Assembly (NCBI RefSeq): GCF_023065955.2
Contig: NW_026622997.1
Location: 6,806,001-6,870,000 of the forward strand
Direction: 5' to 3'
Length of the DNA stretch: 64,000 nucleotides
Source: Ursus arctos
Taxonomy: Eukaryota; Chordata; Mammalia; Carnivora; Ursidae
Shown: piece after piece, positions 32,644 to 44,380 of the stretch
How positions within the stretch are numbered: the stretch's first letter is position 1
Layout of the letters: every line of letters starts with the position of its first letter
Notes under the pieces: model-generated
Told to the model about the DNA's origin: nothing
Seen by the model: only the letters and a program-made list of their open reading frames with translations
Database searches by the model: none
Position numbers and translations under genes: made by a program

Positions 32644-33294
32644 TTTGGGGTGGGGCGATATAGTGGACTGGGAGGTGGGACAGGAAGGGGGAAAGAATGG
32701 AAGAGTGAAAGTTTTCCAAAACAACAGAATCTGTGATGGAAATCCTGCTTTATCTAGAAGAATCCTCTATCAAATGAGAGCCTTGAAAACTGAGAAATAT
32801 AGTGAGGACCACACAAGTAAAGAGGTTTCTGACTGAGCAGATGTCAGCGTTACCAGTCATGCTGAGGGGCACTTGATCTTGTAAGCTAATGCTACTTTTG
32901 TGATTATTATAATTCTGTTTGGTAAATCAGGACCAGTATATCATTCTTTCATTCTACTTTTTCCATCTGCTCATATACCCTTCTTTTACAAATAGGAATA
33001 GAGTCTAATGATAGTAGAATCTGCAGATAACTGAGAAACCTACCACAGCATGAGAACATATGGGCACGATTCAGTGTTCCTTTACGGTCTGCAGGCAACA
33101 AGAGAGAAACCTGCTTGAAAACATTACTTCCTGGAATCAAGCAAATTCATCACAATTAAAACCTAAATGTGGTAAGATCATATTCAGTAGGGACTATCTT
33201 CTGCTAAGTTTAGAAAATAATCTTTTAATAATGAGAGGAATAAAACACATTTCATATATATTCATTTTTATAAATTGTATAAAGAAACGGTCAA

Positions 33295-33420
33295 CTAGAG
33301 AGTATTTATCGGGCATGTGCCGTTCTGTACCAAGCACGTTGGGAGGCACAATTACAATAATGAAGAACAATATCCAGTTCCTGCCTTCAAGGAGCTTCCT
33401 TGAAAGAGACTGATACTACA
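33295..33420 (-). repeat. L2 LINE fragment, antisense
   Basis: TATTTATCGGGCATGTGCCGTTCTGTACCAAGCACGTTGGGAGGC, then CAGTTCCTGCCTTCAAGGAGCTTCC, follows the L2 3' antisense order. Confidence 0.7.
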
Positions 33421-36400
33421 CAACTAGCCACATCATATCCTATGTTTGTGGAGGAATGGTTTGATTCTCAGAGATCTCAGTCTACTTGGATCTTTAGGAA
33501 GTAATAAACAGTAATGAGTTAGACCCAATCACTCTCTTCATAACATGAGGAAAAAATAGCAGACGTGATCTCAAATATTTTACGTGACCTTGAGAGAAAG
33601 CTGGGGAAGCTATGCTAAGGAGTAATTTCATCTCTTTCTTTAGGAGCTGGACTAATAATTTCCATGGGAGACTCAAATCAACAACGTGAAGACAGTTTTG
33701 CAAGGGTTTCTCAATTGTGCCTTTAAGTAATACTGTTTTTATAAAACTATACTTGTAAATTAACCAGGCTTGGTGGAAGCTCCAGTCTATCTTTCCTAAA
33801 ATGTAAAGGGATCTCAATGGTACCCCAAATTTGTCCATTTGGGCCATACTTAGCTTACATGTATGATACCTCCAGTTTCTGGAACAACTGTAAAAGCTAC
33901 ATGGGAAAACCCTTTGGAAATCTGAGCCCAAGAGGATGGTGGCTTCTGAATATTCCTGAACCACAATAAGGCACAGAGTAAAGGACACAAAGCAAAGTCA
34001 ATCCCTGTTTTAAAGCTATTTAACTGGCAAGTCAAAGCGGCAGACATTTCATGCCTGCACAGCATCTATGCCCAGAAAGAGTTCAAATAGCTGTCTGCCT
34101 CTTGCTCTCACAATCGCTGCCCTGGGCGAACAAGCTGTGGGACAGATCGAGGGATCCATCACAGAGATTGCCCCTGAGTTCGGATCTAATTGTACCACAA
34201 GCCATCAGCTATCCCAGCTTTACTAAACTCAAAAGGTAGAAAAAGAAATAACTGATTTTTTCAAATGCAAATGATGCAACACTCACAGAGGGCATCAAAA
34301 TTGTTTCCTTACCTAGAAAGAAAAGGTAAGGAGAATCTTTGAGACTTACTGCTATGATTCTATGGCATTAAATAAGCAGAGAATATATTTTCTAGCACGA
34401 TACACAGAAGCAGAAAATAAAATGCATGTCTTTGCCTTACAGAACATTCTATTTGGAAGAGGTTTTTTGCTTTGTGGCTTTGGATATAAAGGCAAAATTA
34501 GCATGCTTGTATTAAAGGGTCCCCTAAGGGTAAGCCTGGGAACCTGGAGCCTGGGCTCCTGATAGCAGCAAGAGGCCCTTAAGTGGTCTGAGAAAGTCAC
34601 AGAAAAGGACCACAGGCCCAGGCCCTGTGAGGACAAAACATGTAATTTCAGTAAATGATTTCCTGTGAAATCAGGTAAATAAGATAAAACCAAACAGTAC
34701 TTTAGAATGAATGTAAAAATGAGGGTTTTGACTCTGTGTGTGTGTAGGGGTGTGTGTGTGTATGAGAGAGATAGTAATTTATGGGCTTTTCTGGGCACGG
34801 GACACACGAAAGTAGGAAATACTTGCAAATACTTTCTGTCCTTTCCAGAGAGCACTAATGTAAAAATGAAGCATTTAATATTAAGATATATACCTTTTGA
34901 GGTAAAATCATCACTAAATTTAGGTGATGTCATATTTTACAAGAGGTAATTACGTCTATATCACATGAACAGTCTTGTTATTAAAGTTAAATAGCCAGTT
35001 TTCATTTGCGGGCAGAGGCAGATGTGAAGTGGGCGGCACCAGGGAAAGGAGAGCCGACAGAGAGAAGCAAGAAGGACAGAGGCGAGCGGAGGAAGGGCCG
35101 CTCAGCCAGGATGAGGAACAGCACACAGGCACCGGGCAGGCCCCGCTGGGGGTGGAAGGAGAAAGCTCCCGAACCTCACGGTACAGTTCAGACATAAGTA
35201 AATGAGTGTGATAATGTGAGAGTAACAGGAGGTTTTTTATACTGTTTTCCTAGGACTATTCTCAGAACTAGAACCATGACTTTCTCAGGTACGAGCAGTC
35301 ATTTCATGATCCACAGCGGTATGACGACACTTAGCATCAGTGGGAGTGAGTAAGGGTGGAGTACAAGCTTCTACCTTAATGTGGTTAATTGCTACCCATC
35401 AGGACTTCAATGGCGTTTACACAGTTTCATAATCCGTTTCCACAGGCACTGTATCTACTGAATTTGCAACTCCGCTCCATATTCATTTTCCTTCTTTCTC
35501 TCCACATAAACACATTTATACACATTTGCCAAGAACTACTTTTCCAACTTAATGTCAGATGCTCAATTTTAAATTTTTAAAATACAAAAATATGATCTAA
35601 AAATGCATCCTCCTCCTTGTTTCTTAACTATCTGTGGATGAAAACTTGATGAATAATCCATCCTAGAAATTCCCCTCGTGTAGTCTTCATTCACTGAGAC
35701 AACAATTTAAACAGACCCTAGTGTTTCTGGGATCTGGGGGCTTGGCCACTCCTGTGATGTCATCCCTAATCACTCAAGACCTGGCCAGTGGAAATAAGGC
35801 AACTATGACCCTCTGCATTTCTGCTAAGTGAGGCCTTATCTAAAGAACAGATTCTGGCTCCACGAACACTTGAGAGAATTCAAACACAACAAGAAATCGA
35901 GCTATCCTCCTGAACAAAAAAAAAATTGAAACAAACAGTTCATTGACGTTGCAACAAGTAAGCTTTCCCTTAAATAAAATCTCAGAAAGTTTAAATGTCA
36001 TCCTTTTCTTCCAGATTTGTGTGAATTAACACAGGATGCAAAATGCTAGCAGCAGCCTGCCAGATGAGGAAGAAGGGAAGGGAAAACACTGGTTAATTCT
36101 CCCCAGCTCTGTCAACTGTCTACTACCCCCCCTCCCCGCCCCCGAGGCTCCCTGGCTTTCCCCAGGTCTCTGTTATGAATGGAGAACTGAAAGCTGTACA
36201 GAAAGTTAAGTCATGTAGACAACAATGGACAGCTAGGGAAGGACACCTAACTACTCATTTTCCCCAAACGTATCCTCTCTGAGTCTTTGCCTAATATAGT
36301 CAATATAATGGGTTCAGCAAGACCTGATCGCTGCCTCAGCCACACGCTCTCCTCCAGATACTTCTCTTCCCTTGGACTATAAATGGCATAAAGGGAAAAG

Positions 36401-36489
36401 GGAGAGAAGCTCAATGTCTTGTCTCTCTGGGAAATGGAAAGTTAGCCAGACCCCACTGCTTATGTCGCTGTTCCCCTCACATCAATGTG
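33421..36489. other. Intronic DNA, no recognised gene
   Basis: Unique sequence. A short TG run lies at 34734-34761. A purine-rich, CpG-containing block is at 34995-35190. The antisense open frames at 33494-33988 (164 codons) and 34352-34933 (193 codons) have no domain, no splice context and no homology that I recognise. Confidence 0.5.
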
Positions 36490-36720
36490 AATTAGTGGTT
36501 TGACAATGGCTGAGGTATCAGGCCTGGGTTAGGGTTCAGGCTTCATTCACCTCTGCTGGCCACGGCTTTGGGCAAATCATCCCCTGAACTCTCCAACCCT
36601 CAGTTCCTTCATCCTAAAGGACTGTTGTATGTATCATATAAGATAACGGATATAAAGTCCTCAGTAAAGTTTTTGGCACATAATGAGTGCCCAACATTTG
36701 GCAGTTTTTATTATTTTTTC
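36490..36720 (+). repeat. MIR SINE, nearly complete
   Basis: AATTAGTGGTTTGACAATGGCTGAGG, GGCTTTGGGCAAATCATCCCCTGAACTCTCC, CTCAGTTCCTTCATCC and TGGCACATAATGAGTGCCCAACATTTGGC run from MIR head to tail in order. Confidence 0.85.
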
Positions 36721-36761
36721 CCTAAAACTAGCTTTTTAAAAAGTAATCTATGATCCCTGAC

Positions 36762-36841
36762 AAAAAAGAAGGAGAAGGAGGAGGGGGAAGAAAGGAAAGA
36801 AAGAAGAAAGAAGGGAGGGAGGGCGGGAGAAAAGAAAGAGG
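36762..36841 (+). repeat. Polypurine (AAGG/GGGA) tract
   Basis: About 80 bases of almost pure A/G: AAAGAAGGAGAAGGAGGAGG, then GAAAGAAAGAAGAAAG and GGGAGGGAGGGCGGG. It is mirror-repeat-like and H-DNA-prone. The GGGAGGGAGGGCGGG segment can form a G-quadruplex. Confidence 0.92.
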
Positions 36842-38224
36842 TATGTGTGAGAGACCACTATATTAAAATTCAGATGAATCTCAAAACTCCTCCCCTAATA
36901 ATTTGAACATCCCTGGTTTGCCTTTGGGCCAGGAGAACTCTTCAGGAGCACCTGTATGGTCAATTGTTGGCAGTAAAACCTCATGATATTTTTTAAATGG
37001 CTTTTTGCTGAGTCTTGGAAAAAGCTCAGACTTAGGTCTCTTGATTATCCATGTATCCCAAGAGCAAGGACCCTCTTATGAGTGGTAAAAACTTAAAGAT
37101 ACTCTCAGTCCAGCCCTTGTCAATTAGCTCACCTCTCAATACTTTCGTGCTATAGTTATGTTCTAGCTAGTTTTATCAAGGTGGGATCACACTGGGACCT
37201 TGTTAACCAAACCGTTACCATTAATTTTAAACATATGGTACCATTTTCCAGCTCTGCACTGCTAGATGTTAATATATATTTTTTATTAAAAGGGTGGCAA
37301 AGTTAAATAAGTTTGAGAAGCCTTTATTAATCTTAGCAGGCCACAGTGCATTCATATATCCTAAGTTTGGAGAAGTCAGTACTACAATAAAGAAATCTGC
37401 TTACCTTTGTGCAATTTAGCATCGTGCAGGCTTATTGGGCTTTAGACAAAGTTTAATAGACTGTAATGTGTAGCAACTAGAACCATGACCATGGTAGGTA
37501 CTGAATAGAAGATATGTGGAAAGACCAATGCCCCCTAGAGAAGTTAGAGGTCCTCTCCTTCGCAGTTTTCAGGCACTACTGGTATAATGTTGACTACCTG
37601 AATTTGCTGGGATGTGGTATACAGCCGCCAGTGTGTTCTCATGAATATAAGGAGTTGCTTCAATGTATGTGGAGGGCCGCGGGCATGAAAACAGAGTGAG
37701 ATGGTCATATAATTATGTAAGAAGATAAAAATATTTTAAAAGTTTGAATTGTCAACTGACTACATCCCATAAGAAGTGCAAATTCTTGATAACCTGTGTT
37801 GTGTAAACTATTTAGAGCTCTGACCCATCAGCACTACAGTAGTATTTAAAACAGTGATATTTTTCTCAAATTGCAACAATAATTGTTAGATGTTAATTAT
37901 AGAATCTGGGTGGGGGGGTATATGACTGTTCATGGTAAAATTCATTCAACAATCTTATAAGTTTATAATAAAATATTGGAAAAGATGTAACTGCCTATAA
38001 CTTCTTTATCCTGAAGTACAATGTAATTTAATACAGTTTTTATATTCTTCATTTCAAGCTGAAATACTGCTTACCCACCCATATTAAGTTTTAAATCATT
38101 TTGATCTAGGAAACAAGACTATAAATGGATGTTAATGAACCTGAATCAGCAACAGGAAATGGCTTTGTATAAATTGTTGCAAAACTGTTTACAAGACAGA
38201 GTTAGATTCTAATCATGAACGTAC
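36842..38224. other. Intronic DNA, no recognised feature
   Basis: Unique AT-rich sequence with no gene or named repeat. Confidence 0.45.
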
Positions 38225-38365
38225 AGCACATTCATGCTAATTTTTTACAGGGTTGTTATTATGCCCTTTTCACAGATGGGTAAACTGAGATATAGCACCC
38301 TAAGCTGACACAGCTAGGATCCCTATGCTCTGTTTGTCAAACGCTCTCTACTCTTCATTGTGGAA
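38225..38365 (-). repeat. MIR SINE, antisense
   Basis: TTATTATGCCCTTTTCACAGATGGGTAAACTGAGATATAGC ... CTGACACAGCTAGG is the antisense MIR stretch. Confidence 0.85.
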
Positions 38366-39447
38366 GTTCATCCATAAGTAAAAAAGTATAAGTCACGTAA
38401 TCTAAAGATTTACCAGTACAATATGTTTGTGTATAAATGAGAAAGATTATATAATTAAAACGTGTGTAAATAAAATGCTATTATGACTTGTTTGATCTGT
38501 ACTTGCCAAGGCTTCTTTATTCTAAAGCTGATTATTGTGCCTGGATGCAGATATACCTTAAACAAACAATGCTTCTCTTTTTTCATTCTTATCCTTGTTG
38601 ACTTTAATTTGGCAACATCTACTTTTAGTCAGAAGTCTGCGAAGTAACCACATTTTAATACATTTAGAAATGCAAGGGATGGTGACAGTTCTTAAAATGG
38701 AAATAACAAGCTACGAATTCTTACTTAGTAATGACACTTTTTTTAGAAATCAAGAAATTTAGACTTCTTTCAGGACTCATAAATGAGAACTATACAATGC
38801 TTCTTCTTACATCATCAACATGTGTTACCGTCTGAACCCCAGGGAAATCCTTCATAGCAAAACCTACTTGTATTGTGGAACAAATCAAGTCTTGAATGCC
38901 AATGAGAATGACTTAATTTTGTATGTCTGTTTCTCCATAAAATCTGAAAATTTTACATTCTTACTGAAAGGCCAGAACATTTTACTTTTGCATGGATGTT
39001 TTGGCTTCTTGGGCTCACAGTACTGACAACCATCCCGTCAAGGAATCTTCAAAACAGCATTTGGGGAGACCTTTTTGAAGTCTTTGAGCCAAAATGTATA
39101 CAAAATGCATTTATTTTAAATGAAAACAAATGTGGCCCCTTTGTTTCCAAGTTTGAGCTACACCTAGGACCAATACTAGCCTCGGCATTTTGGGAGTGAG
39201 ATGATCGCACAGTCCTTCTTTCAGCTCCACTGAGCTCACAAAAGACTTACTCATTACTTATGTATTTATTTAATAGTGTAGTGAGGTTTTTTCTGGCCTA
39301 TTTTAAAAATGTCATTAATTTTTTTTCTGATTGAAAAAGTTTACATTCATTTCAAATATATGGAAAATAAAGAAATATAAAGAGGAAAATAAGCATAACC
39401 AGTAATAAGCATTATTAACATTTGGTATGCTGTTTCACTATCAAAAT
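38366..39447. other. Intronic DNA, no recognised feature
   Basis: Unique AT-rich sequence. The open frames at 38820-39199 are unsupported. Confidence 0.45.
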
Positions 39448-39458
39448 CTATTTCTGAG

Positions 39459-39574
39459 ACTCCCCACCACTGAGCATGGAGCCTGATTCAGGGATCCGTC
39501 TCATGACCCTGAGACAATGACCTGAGCAGAAACCAAGAGTCGGATGCTCAACTGACTGAGCCACCCAGGCACCC
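39459..39574 (-). mobile_element. CAN-SINE, 3'-truncated, with flanking direct repeats
   Basis: On the minus strand it reads GGGGTGCCTGGGTGGCTCAGTCAGTTGAGC, then ATTGTCTCAGGGTCATGAGACGGATCC, then GCATGCTCAGTG-like text, and stops without the TC stretch or A tail. CTATTTCTGAG occurs at both sides (39448-39458 and 39575-39585) as an 11-bp target duplication. It is same-strand as GMDS. The missing tail is unusual for a SINE with duplicated target. Confidence 0.88.
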
Positions 39575-39585
39575 CTATTTCTGAG

Positions 39586-41145
39586 TTCTAATAAAAACTA
39601 AATTTTTTACCCTGGCGCAAAAAAATAAAATTAAATAGAATGGAATTTGATCTATTTCATTCTGAATTTGGAGAGCAAGAGTTTGGAAAAGAAGGATACC
39701 TATATAGCTTTCTATTGCTCTAAGTATATGCAGATAGATAGCTAGAATGATATTTTTGAAAAAAATAACCATTTTTATAAAACTTGCCTCATATTTTTAA
39801 GTAGGTTGGGTCATATAGGTTAGACAAAACAGAATTTCAGCATCTATTGATGACATCTCCTTTCACCTACTTCTTAGAATTTCTGGGAGTGTGGCCTTAC
39901 ATATTTTTTAATATAATGTTCTTAAAATGTATCTAATGTCTACTGTCATAAAATAATGCCTCTTTGTAATGACAGCTTTGAAGAACATACTGAAATGATC
40001 TAAATGTTACACTGTTCAAAATTTAAAATTAGAGCTATTTTTTTGTCCATAATATAAATCAGTATTAGGTGTTCAAGTATACATTTTTAATTGTTATAAA
40101 TAAAAAAAATAACACTGCCGAGACTTAACCTCTATGGTAGCAAGTAAATCACTTGTTTGCTTTCTTTCCTAAATGTTCAAGTTTCTTTTTGAATCGCATC
40201 AATGAACAAGGAAGCCAGATCCGGTTTCCCAGAGAGGAATCATTAAGGACAGAAATAGTTTCCTGAACACAGGAAATCTGTAAGCACCTAAACAAGGACA
40301 AGCGGACTCCAGGGAAAAAGACAATGTTACCAACATGCTCCTTCATGTCTGGCCACAGAAACCACCACAGATATTTAAAAGCATACAGATCAGGGAAAGG
40401 TGAAATATAACCATTTGCTTAAAGAAAAATCACACTACTTATACATGTAACATATCTAACCCAAACCAAAATTTAATGTGTATGTAAGTCCCAAGACTGA
40501 AAATTTGAATTTCCCTTTAACTATATCCAGTATTATGCAATAGTATCATTATTAGCAATTCTCTATTTAATGAACAAAATTCATTGGTATGCAAAGTCAT
40601 ACTTTGAGAAATGTGTAAGGTAATAACCAGAAACCAAAAGCTCCATAAGAATATTACTCTTAGAGTACCTTAGTAGCATAATGTAAATCTGAAAGTCTTG
40701 GATTATACAAATTGAAATTAAGTAATATTTCTTGAAGCTCTGAGAACTGCACATTTATACCTAAAAATTCTTCCACAGTTAGTTAGATACATATTAGGCA
40801 GGCAGGAGGGAGAAGGTGCAAAAAGCGAGAAGCAGAAAGAAGCTTTAGAAAGAAAAGAACACTACTCCAACATTTTTTCACCCATCGTCCAAATGAATGA
40901 CCGACACCTACATTTTAAATAACAAAAAGAACAATTGTGAGAGGTTTCCACAATCAAGGAACACTCAGTGTAATTTATAAGTAAAGTTGAAAAGTGGAGC
41001 CTTAAACTGAAAGTAGTAAGAGTCTAAACATATCTGCATTAGCAAAATTTTATATGCTACCACTTTTTGCAGGTCATGCTTTTCCACTAGAGGCTGGCAT
41101 TGAAAACACCAACTGATGCAGGTATTTTTAAGAACATAATGAGTC
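39586..41145. other. GMDS: Intronic DNA flanking the GMDS exon
   Basis: Unique AT-rich intron sequence downstream of the exon in gene direction. No SINE or LINE is recognised within about 1.5 kb of the donor site. Confidence 0.5.
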
Positions 41146-41154
41146 AGTTCCTAC
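41146..41154 (-). promoter_or_regulatory. GMDS exon splice donor
   Basis: The exon ends GAG and the intron begins GTAGGAACT on the minus strand. GT at 41153-41154 fits the U2-type donor consensus, with A at +3 but no strong +5/+6 match. It keeps codon phase 0, as expected because GMDS continues with an Ala codon after this Glu. Confidence 0.88.
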
Positions 41155-41282
41155 CTCTACATAGTCCTTGGCATGGCCCCAATCTCGTTTGGCATCCAGA
41201 TTTCCCAAGCTGAAACATTCCAGTTGTCCAAGGTAAATCTTAGCCACTGACCGGCTAATTTTTCGAGTAACAAAATTAGCTC
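41155..41282 (-). CDS. GMDS: Internal coding exon of GDP-mannose 4,6-dehydratase
   Basis: GMDS converts GDP-mannose to GDP-4-keto-6-deoxymannose in the cytosol, using bound NADP(H). This is the first step of de novo GDP-fucose synthesis, which feeds fucosylation of Notch, selectin ligands and N-glycans. Read on the minus strand, the exon completes a split glycine codon and then encodes 42 residues beginning [14 protein letters not shown] and ending [11 protein letters not shown]. That matches the known mammalian protein at about residues 215-257 of 372 (numbering from memory). The NFVTRK and [10 protein letters not shown] blocks are hallmarks of the GMD branch of extended short-chain dehydrogenases, in the sugar-nucleotide-binding half. 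The catalytic Tyr-Lys pair lies in an upstream exon outside the window. The exon starts after an AG acceptor in codon phase 1 and ends in phase 0 before a GT donor. There is no stop or frameshift. This is the only coding exon I can support, probably exon 7, though I have not verified the number. Confidence 0.96.
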
Positions 41283-41315
41283 CTAAAAAGAGATAAAAAG
41301 GTGTATTATCAGTAT
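41283..41315 (-). promoter_or_regulatory. GMDS exon splice acceptor, pyrimidine tract and likely branch point
   Basis: On the minus strand the exon is preceded by AG at 41283-41284 and a T/C-rich tract at about 41285-41303. A candidate branch site TACTGATAAT lies at 41305-41314, with its adenosine at 41309, 27 nt from the exon. The spacing and composition are typical of U2-type introns. The branch adenosine is inferred. Confidence 0.85.
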
Positions 41316-42904
41316 AGCACATTTGACATTTAACAGTTTGGTGAACCAAACCCACTCTCAGCCTCTGGGCATTTCTTTCATTCTTATCCCCCTCCTTTAA
41401 AATAAGAATAAAAGAAAACGATCATTAACTGTCATTTAGATAAGTTAAGAAGCTCTAATTCTAAGTGTCACATCAGCTCTACTTTCATAACAAACATTTT
41501 TCTTTGGGGGACGTCTTAACATTCCTAATTTGCTGCTGCTATATGTGACCCAGGCATTAGGCCAAAGAAAAGCTATTGGAATGCCAGTTTTTAAACAGAA
41601 AATTCAAAAGGGTTGTATAAAGGGAAATGCCAGAATGGAAGACAGACATCTAAGACCACCCTGATTTTTTTAAAGAACATAAACAGCATATGTTCCTATT
41701 AATAAAGCTATTTTGGGGCTCATGGGGAAAGAGAGAGGAGAGTAACTTAGCTCACCGGGTATAACTAGTTAAAGGAAACAAACAAGAAATGCGTTTGGGT
41801 TGCCAATAAGTGGTGATCATTCTTCTTCAGAAATCTGCAGAGCTATCCAATTATAAATTATGACACAGTTTCAAGTCAAAAGTTTCTCTGTACTATAGTT
41901 ACTGAAATGCCACCTTCCAAATTCACTTTAGTGTGCTATGTACAGAAATGGTCTCCTGAATTTTGCATAAATATTTTGAAACAATTGATGAAAGGGACCA
42001 TATATTGAAGAAAGAAGTGAAATTGTTTTTTGTTCTTTGGTCTTTAATGAAAGCCTCTACTTTGGAAAAAGATTACAGAGAAGGATAAAATTAAAAGACA
42101 CTTCTGAGATGATTTTACCCATGCCTCTGTTTCTAGGTAAGGTTATCACAAGCACCACCAGGTAATGCCAAATTCTCAAGGTAATAACACACATAAAGTC
42201 AATAATGGCTGCATACAGTTTAGATAGATTACTATCATAATTTATCACATTTCAATAACTTTAGCTTTGTTCTTTTGCAGATTAAGCAGGGAGGTGAGTT
42301 ATGATGAAAGCTTTTGGCTTTTAGAGAAATTGGCACAGGGATAAGGGGAATTTTTTGAAAGAGGTTTACTAAATTTTGGCACGAACACAGCCCAGGGCAA
42401 GGGCAAACAGATACTAGATGACTTACTACAAAAGCTGGTATACACATCTATACCAGTGCCGTCATTAAAAAGGACAATGGGATTTCCATGGAAATCTAAA
42501 AGCTTTAGTTTCTCTTAGCAGCTATAGAGTATGCCATGCTTCTTCCATGGCAGTTTATAAAACACAGTGCTCCTTCAAAAAAGAACCTTTTGAAATGAAG
42601 GAATATTTAATAAGAGCAATCCTTCTCAATCTGCCACCCATTAGCAATCTTTTATTCTCTGTTGACTTGTAACAAATTTAAATTTATAATTAAATGTAGA
42701 TTTCTTGATGTCTACCTTTCTATTTTAATAAGAGGACTATACTATCATTCCAAATATACTAGATAAATTAGCCATGCCATATAATTAGATGAAGTTCCCA
42801 ACATAAAACAGTTCGGTTATTCTCTTTACTGGTAAGCAAATGTTTAGGGCTCCTATGGAAGTATGTGACCATGTTCAAACAATCTATCTAGGCCCTACCC
42901 TTAC
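41316..42904. other. GMDS: Intronic DNA upstream of the GMDS exon
   Basis: Unique sequence. No gene, repeat family or RNA is recognised. Confidence 0.5.
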
Positions 42905-43240
42905 TGCTTAGTCTTTCAAACAGTATTAACTGAGCACCTGCCATGCACAGAGCACTGAGCTGGAAAACTTGGGAGTGAGGCAGCAGCCCCTACTTTCAAG
43001 TAGCACAGAGAGGGTAAGATAGACAAATAAATCAGGGCAGCCAGAAGTGAGATGACAGATTTGCAAGAACAGAAACAGTCAAGTCTGGTAACTCAGTGGC
43101 TGGATGCGGTCAGGAAACAGCCACCAGAGAAGCAGCCTGCATTGAGGTCAGGAAGGGTTTAATGAAGCTGTGAGACAGAGATGGTGCTTCGAGCACAAGC
43201 AAAAGCAGTGCAGGGGTTCTGAGCAGGCCTTTGTCTTTAA
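42905..43240 (-). repeat. L2 LINE fragment, antisense
   Basis: TATTAACTGAGCACCTGCCATGCACAGAGCACTGAGCTGG, then TACTTTCAAGTAGCACAGAGAGGGTAAGATAGACAAATAAATC, is antisense L2. Similarity fades after about 43130. Confidence 0.65.
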
Positions 43241-43314
43241 ATCCTTATCACAAGCCTGCAATATCATGACCTCAACACCTCTGACAATGGCTCTCACTTT
43301 TAGCGTTGCGTTAA

Positions 43315-43795
43315 GTGCTACTCCATTGATCTATACATTTATCCTCATGAGAGCATCACACATTCTTGATTACTTTAGCTTTATGGTAAGTTTTAAAATC
43401 AGGAAGTGTGAGTTTTCTGACTTTGCTCTTTTTAAAGATTGTTTTAGCTATTCTCAGTCCCTCAAATTTCTGTATGATTTTTAGGTTGAGCTGGTTAATT
43501 TATGCAAAAAAAGCCAAGTGAGATTTTGATAGGGATTGTGTAGAATCTGTAGGACAATATGAAGAATACTATCATCTTAACCATATCCTGTCTTCCAATT
43601 TTTGAACACAGGATGTCTTTCCATTTACTTAAGTCTTTTGAAATTTCTTTCAGCAATGTTTTGAAGTTCCCAGAAAATAAGTTTTGTTTTTGTTTTGTTA
43701 AATTTGTTCCTAAGTTCTTTATTCTCTTTGATGTTATTGTAAATGGAATTGTTTTCCAAATTCCATTTTCAGATTAATTTCAAACATTATTGCTA
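43315..43795 (-). repeat. L1 LINE ORF2 fragment
   Basis: The plus strand carries antisense L1: CTCCATTGATCTATACATTTATCC, AAAATCAGGAAGTGTGAG, CAAAAAAAGCCAAGTGAGATTTTGATAGGGATTG, GGATGTCTTTCCATTTACTTAAG, ATTGTAAATGGAATTG. The open frames are relics with many stops in L1 sense. Confidence 0.92.
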
Positions 43796-43934
43796 CCATT
43801 TGTTTCACTAATTAATTTTTGGAGAGGCTTAAAATTATTATTTTTAAAAGTTTGCTCTCTTCATTTTTATGCCTTATCACATAAGACTGAAGTTTTTAGG
43901 AGAGAACGAAATAAAATCATTAAATATTACAGTG

Positions 43935-44115
43935 AGACCTAGAGGTAACTTTGCCCAACCATCCCAAGTGTGCAGGTGGAGAGAGAGAGGCAGAGAGGCT
44001 CAGCAAAACTGCCCGACAGTCTGGACAAGTAGGCGAGCCTGATCCAAGCCTGTCTTGCTTGCTTTCCCATCTGTGCTGTTTTCACTAAGCCACAGTGCAA
44101 CGAAGGAGCTATCCT
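43935..44115 (-). repeat. MIR SINE, antisense
   Basis: AGAGAGGCAGAGAGGCTCAGCAAAACTGCCCGACAG ... TAGGCGAGCCTGATCCAAGCCTGTC follows the antisense MIR core. Confidence 0.65.
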
Positions 44116-44259
44116 TCCTCAGATTAAAGTGGTAGTGCATTATTAACACAACGATAAATGGACCTCTTGAAATTATTTTAAATGAATACTTGATTTCTAA
44201 GAGCCTTAAACTAGAAGACTTTAGCTAGGAAGAAGACCAAGAAATGAAAAGTTAGCCCA

Positions 44260-44380
44260 ATGACCAAAGGCCAGCTCTGTTAGCTACTGGCTATAGTATT
44301 TTGCACCAATCAGTTAAAAGCTCTGAAGTTACAGTCTCTTCTGTAAACTACCAGTATAGTAATATTTGCCATGTCAAATC
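44260..44380 (+). repeat. MIR SINE fragment
   Basis: CAGCTCTGTTAGCTACTGGCTATAG, then CAATCAGTTAAAAGCTCTGAAGTTACAGTCTCTTCTGTAAA, resembles a diverged MIR. A second scrap at 44690-44770 has TATAAAATGGGATAATAAACC. Confidence 0.45.

Larger units (their letters stand above)
1..41154 (-). other. GMDS: GMDS intron downstream of the exon (partial)
   Basis: All sequence to the left of the exon is read as the following intron. The next coding segment of the protein (beginning AMWLMLQ) was not found on the minus strand. At least 41 kb of intron is consistent with the very large GMDS gene of mammals, which is known to span hundreds of kilobases. Confidence 0.8.

Noticed and set aside
33494..34933. Minus-strand open frames of 164 and 193 codons
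   Set aside because: No homology, biased composition typical of chance, no start context or conserved motif, and not flanked by splice signals fitting GMDS.
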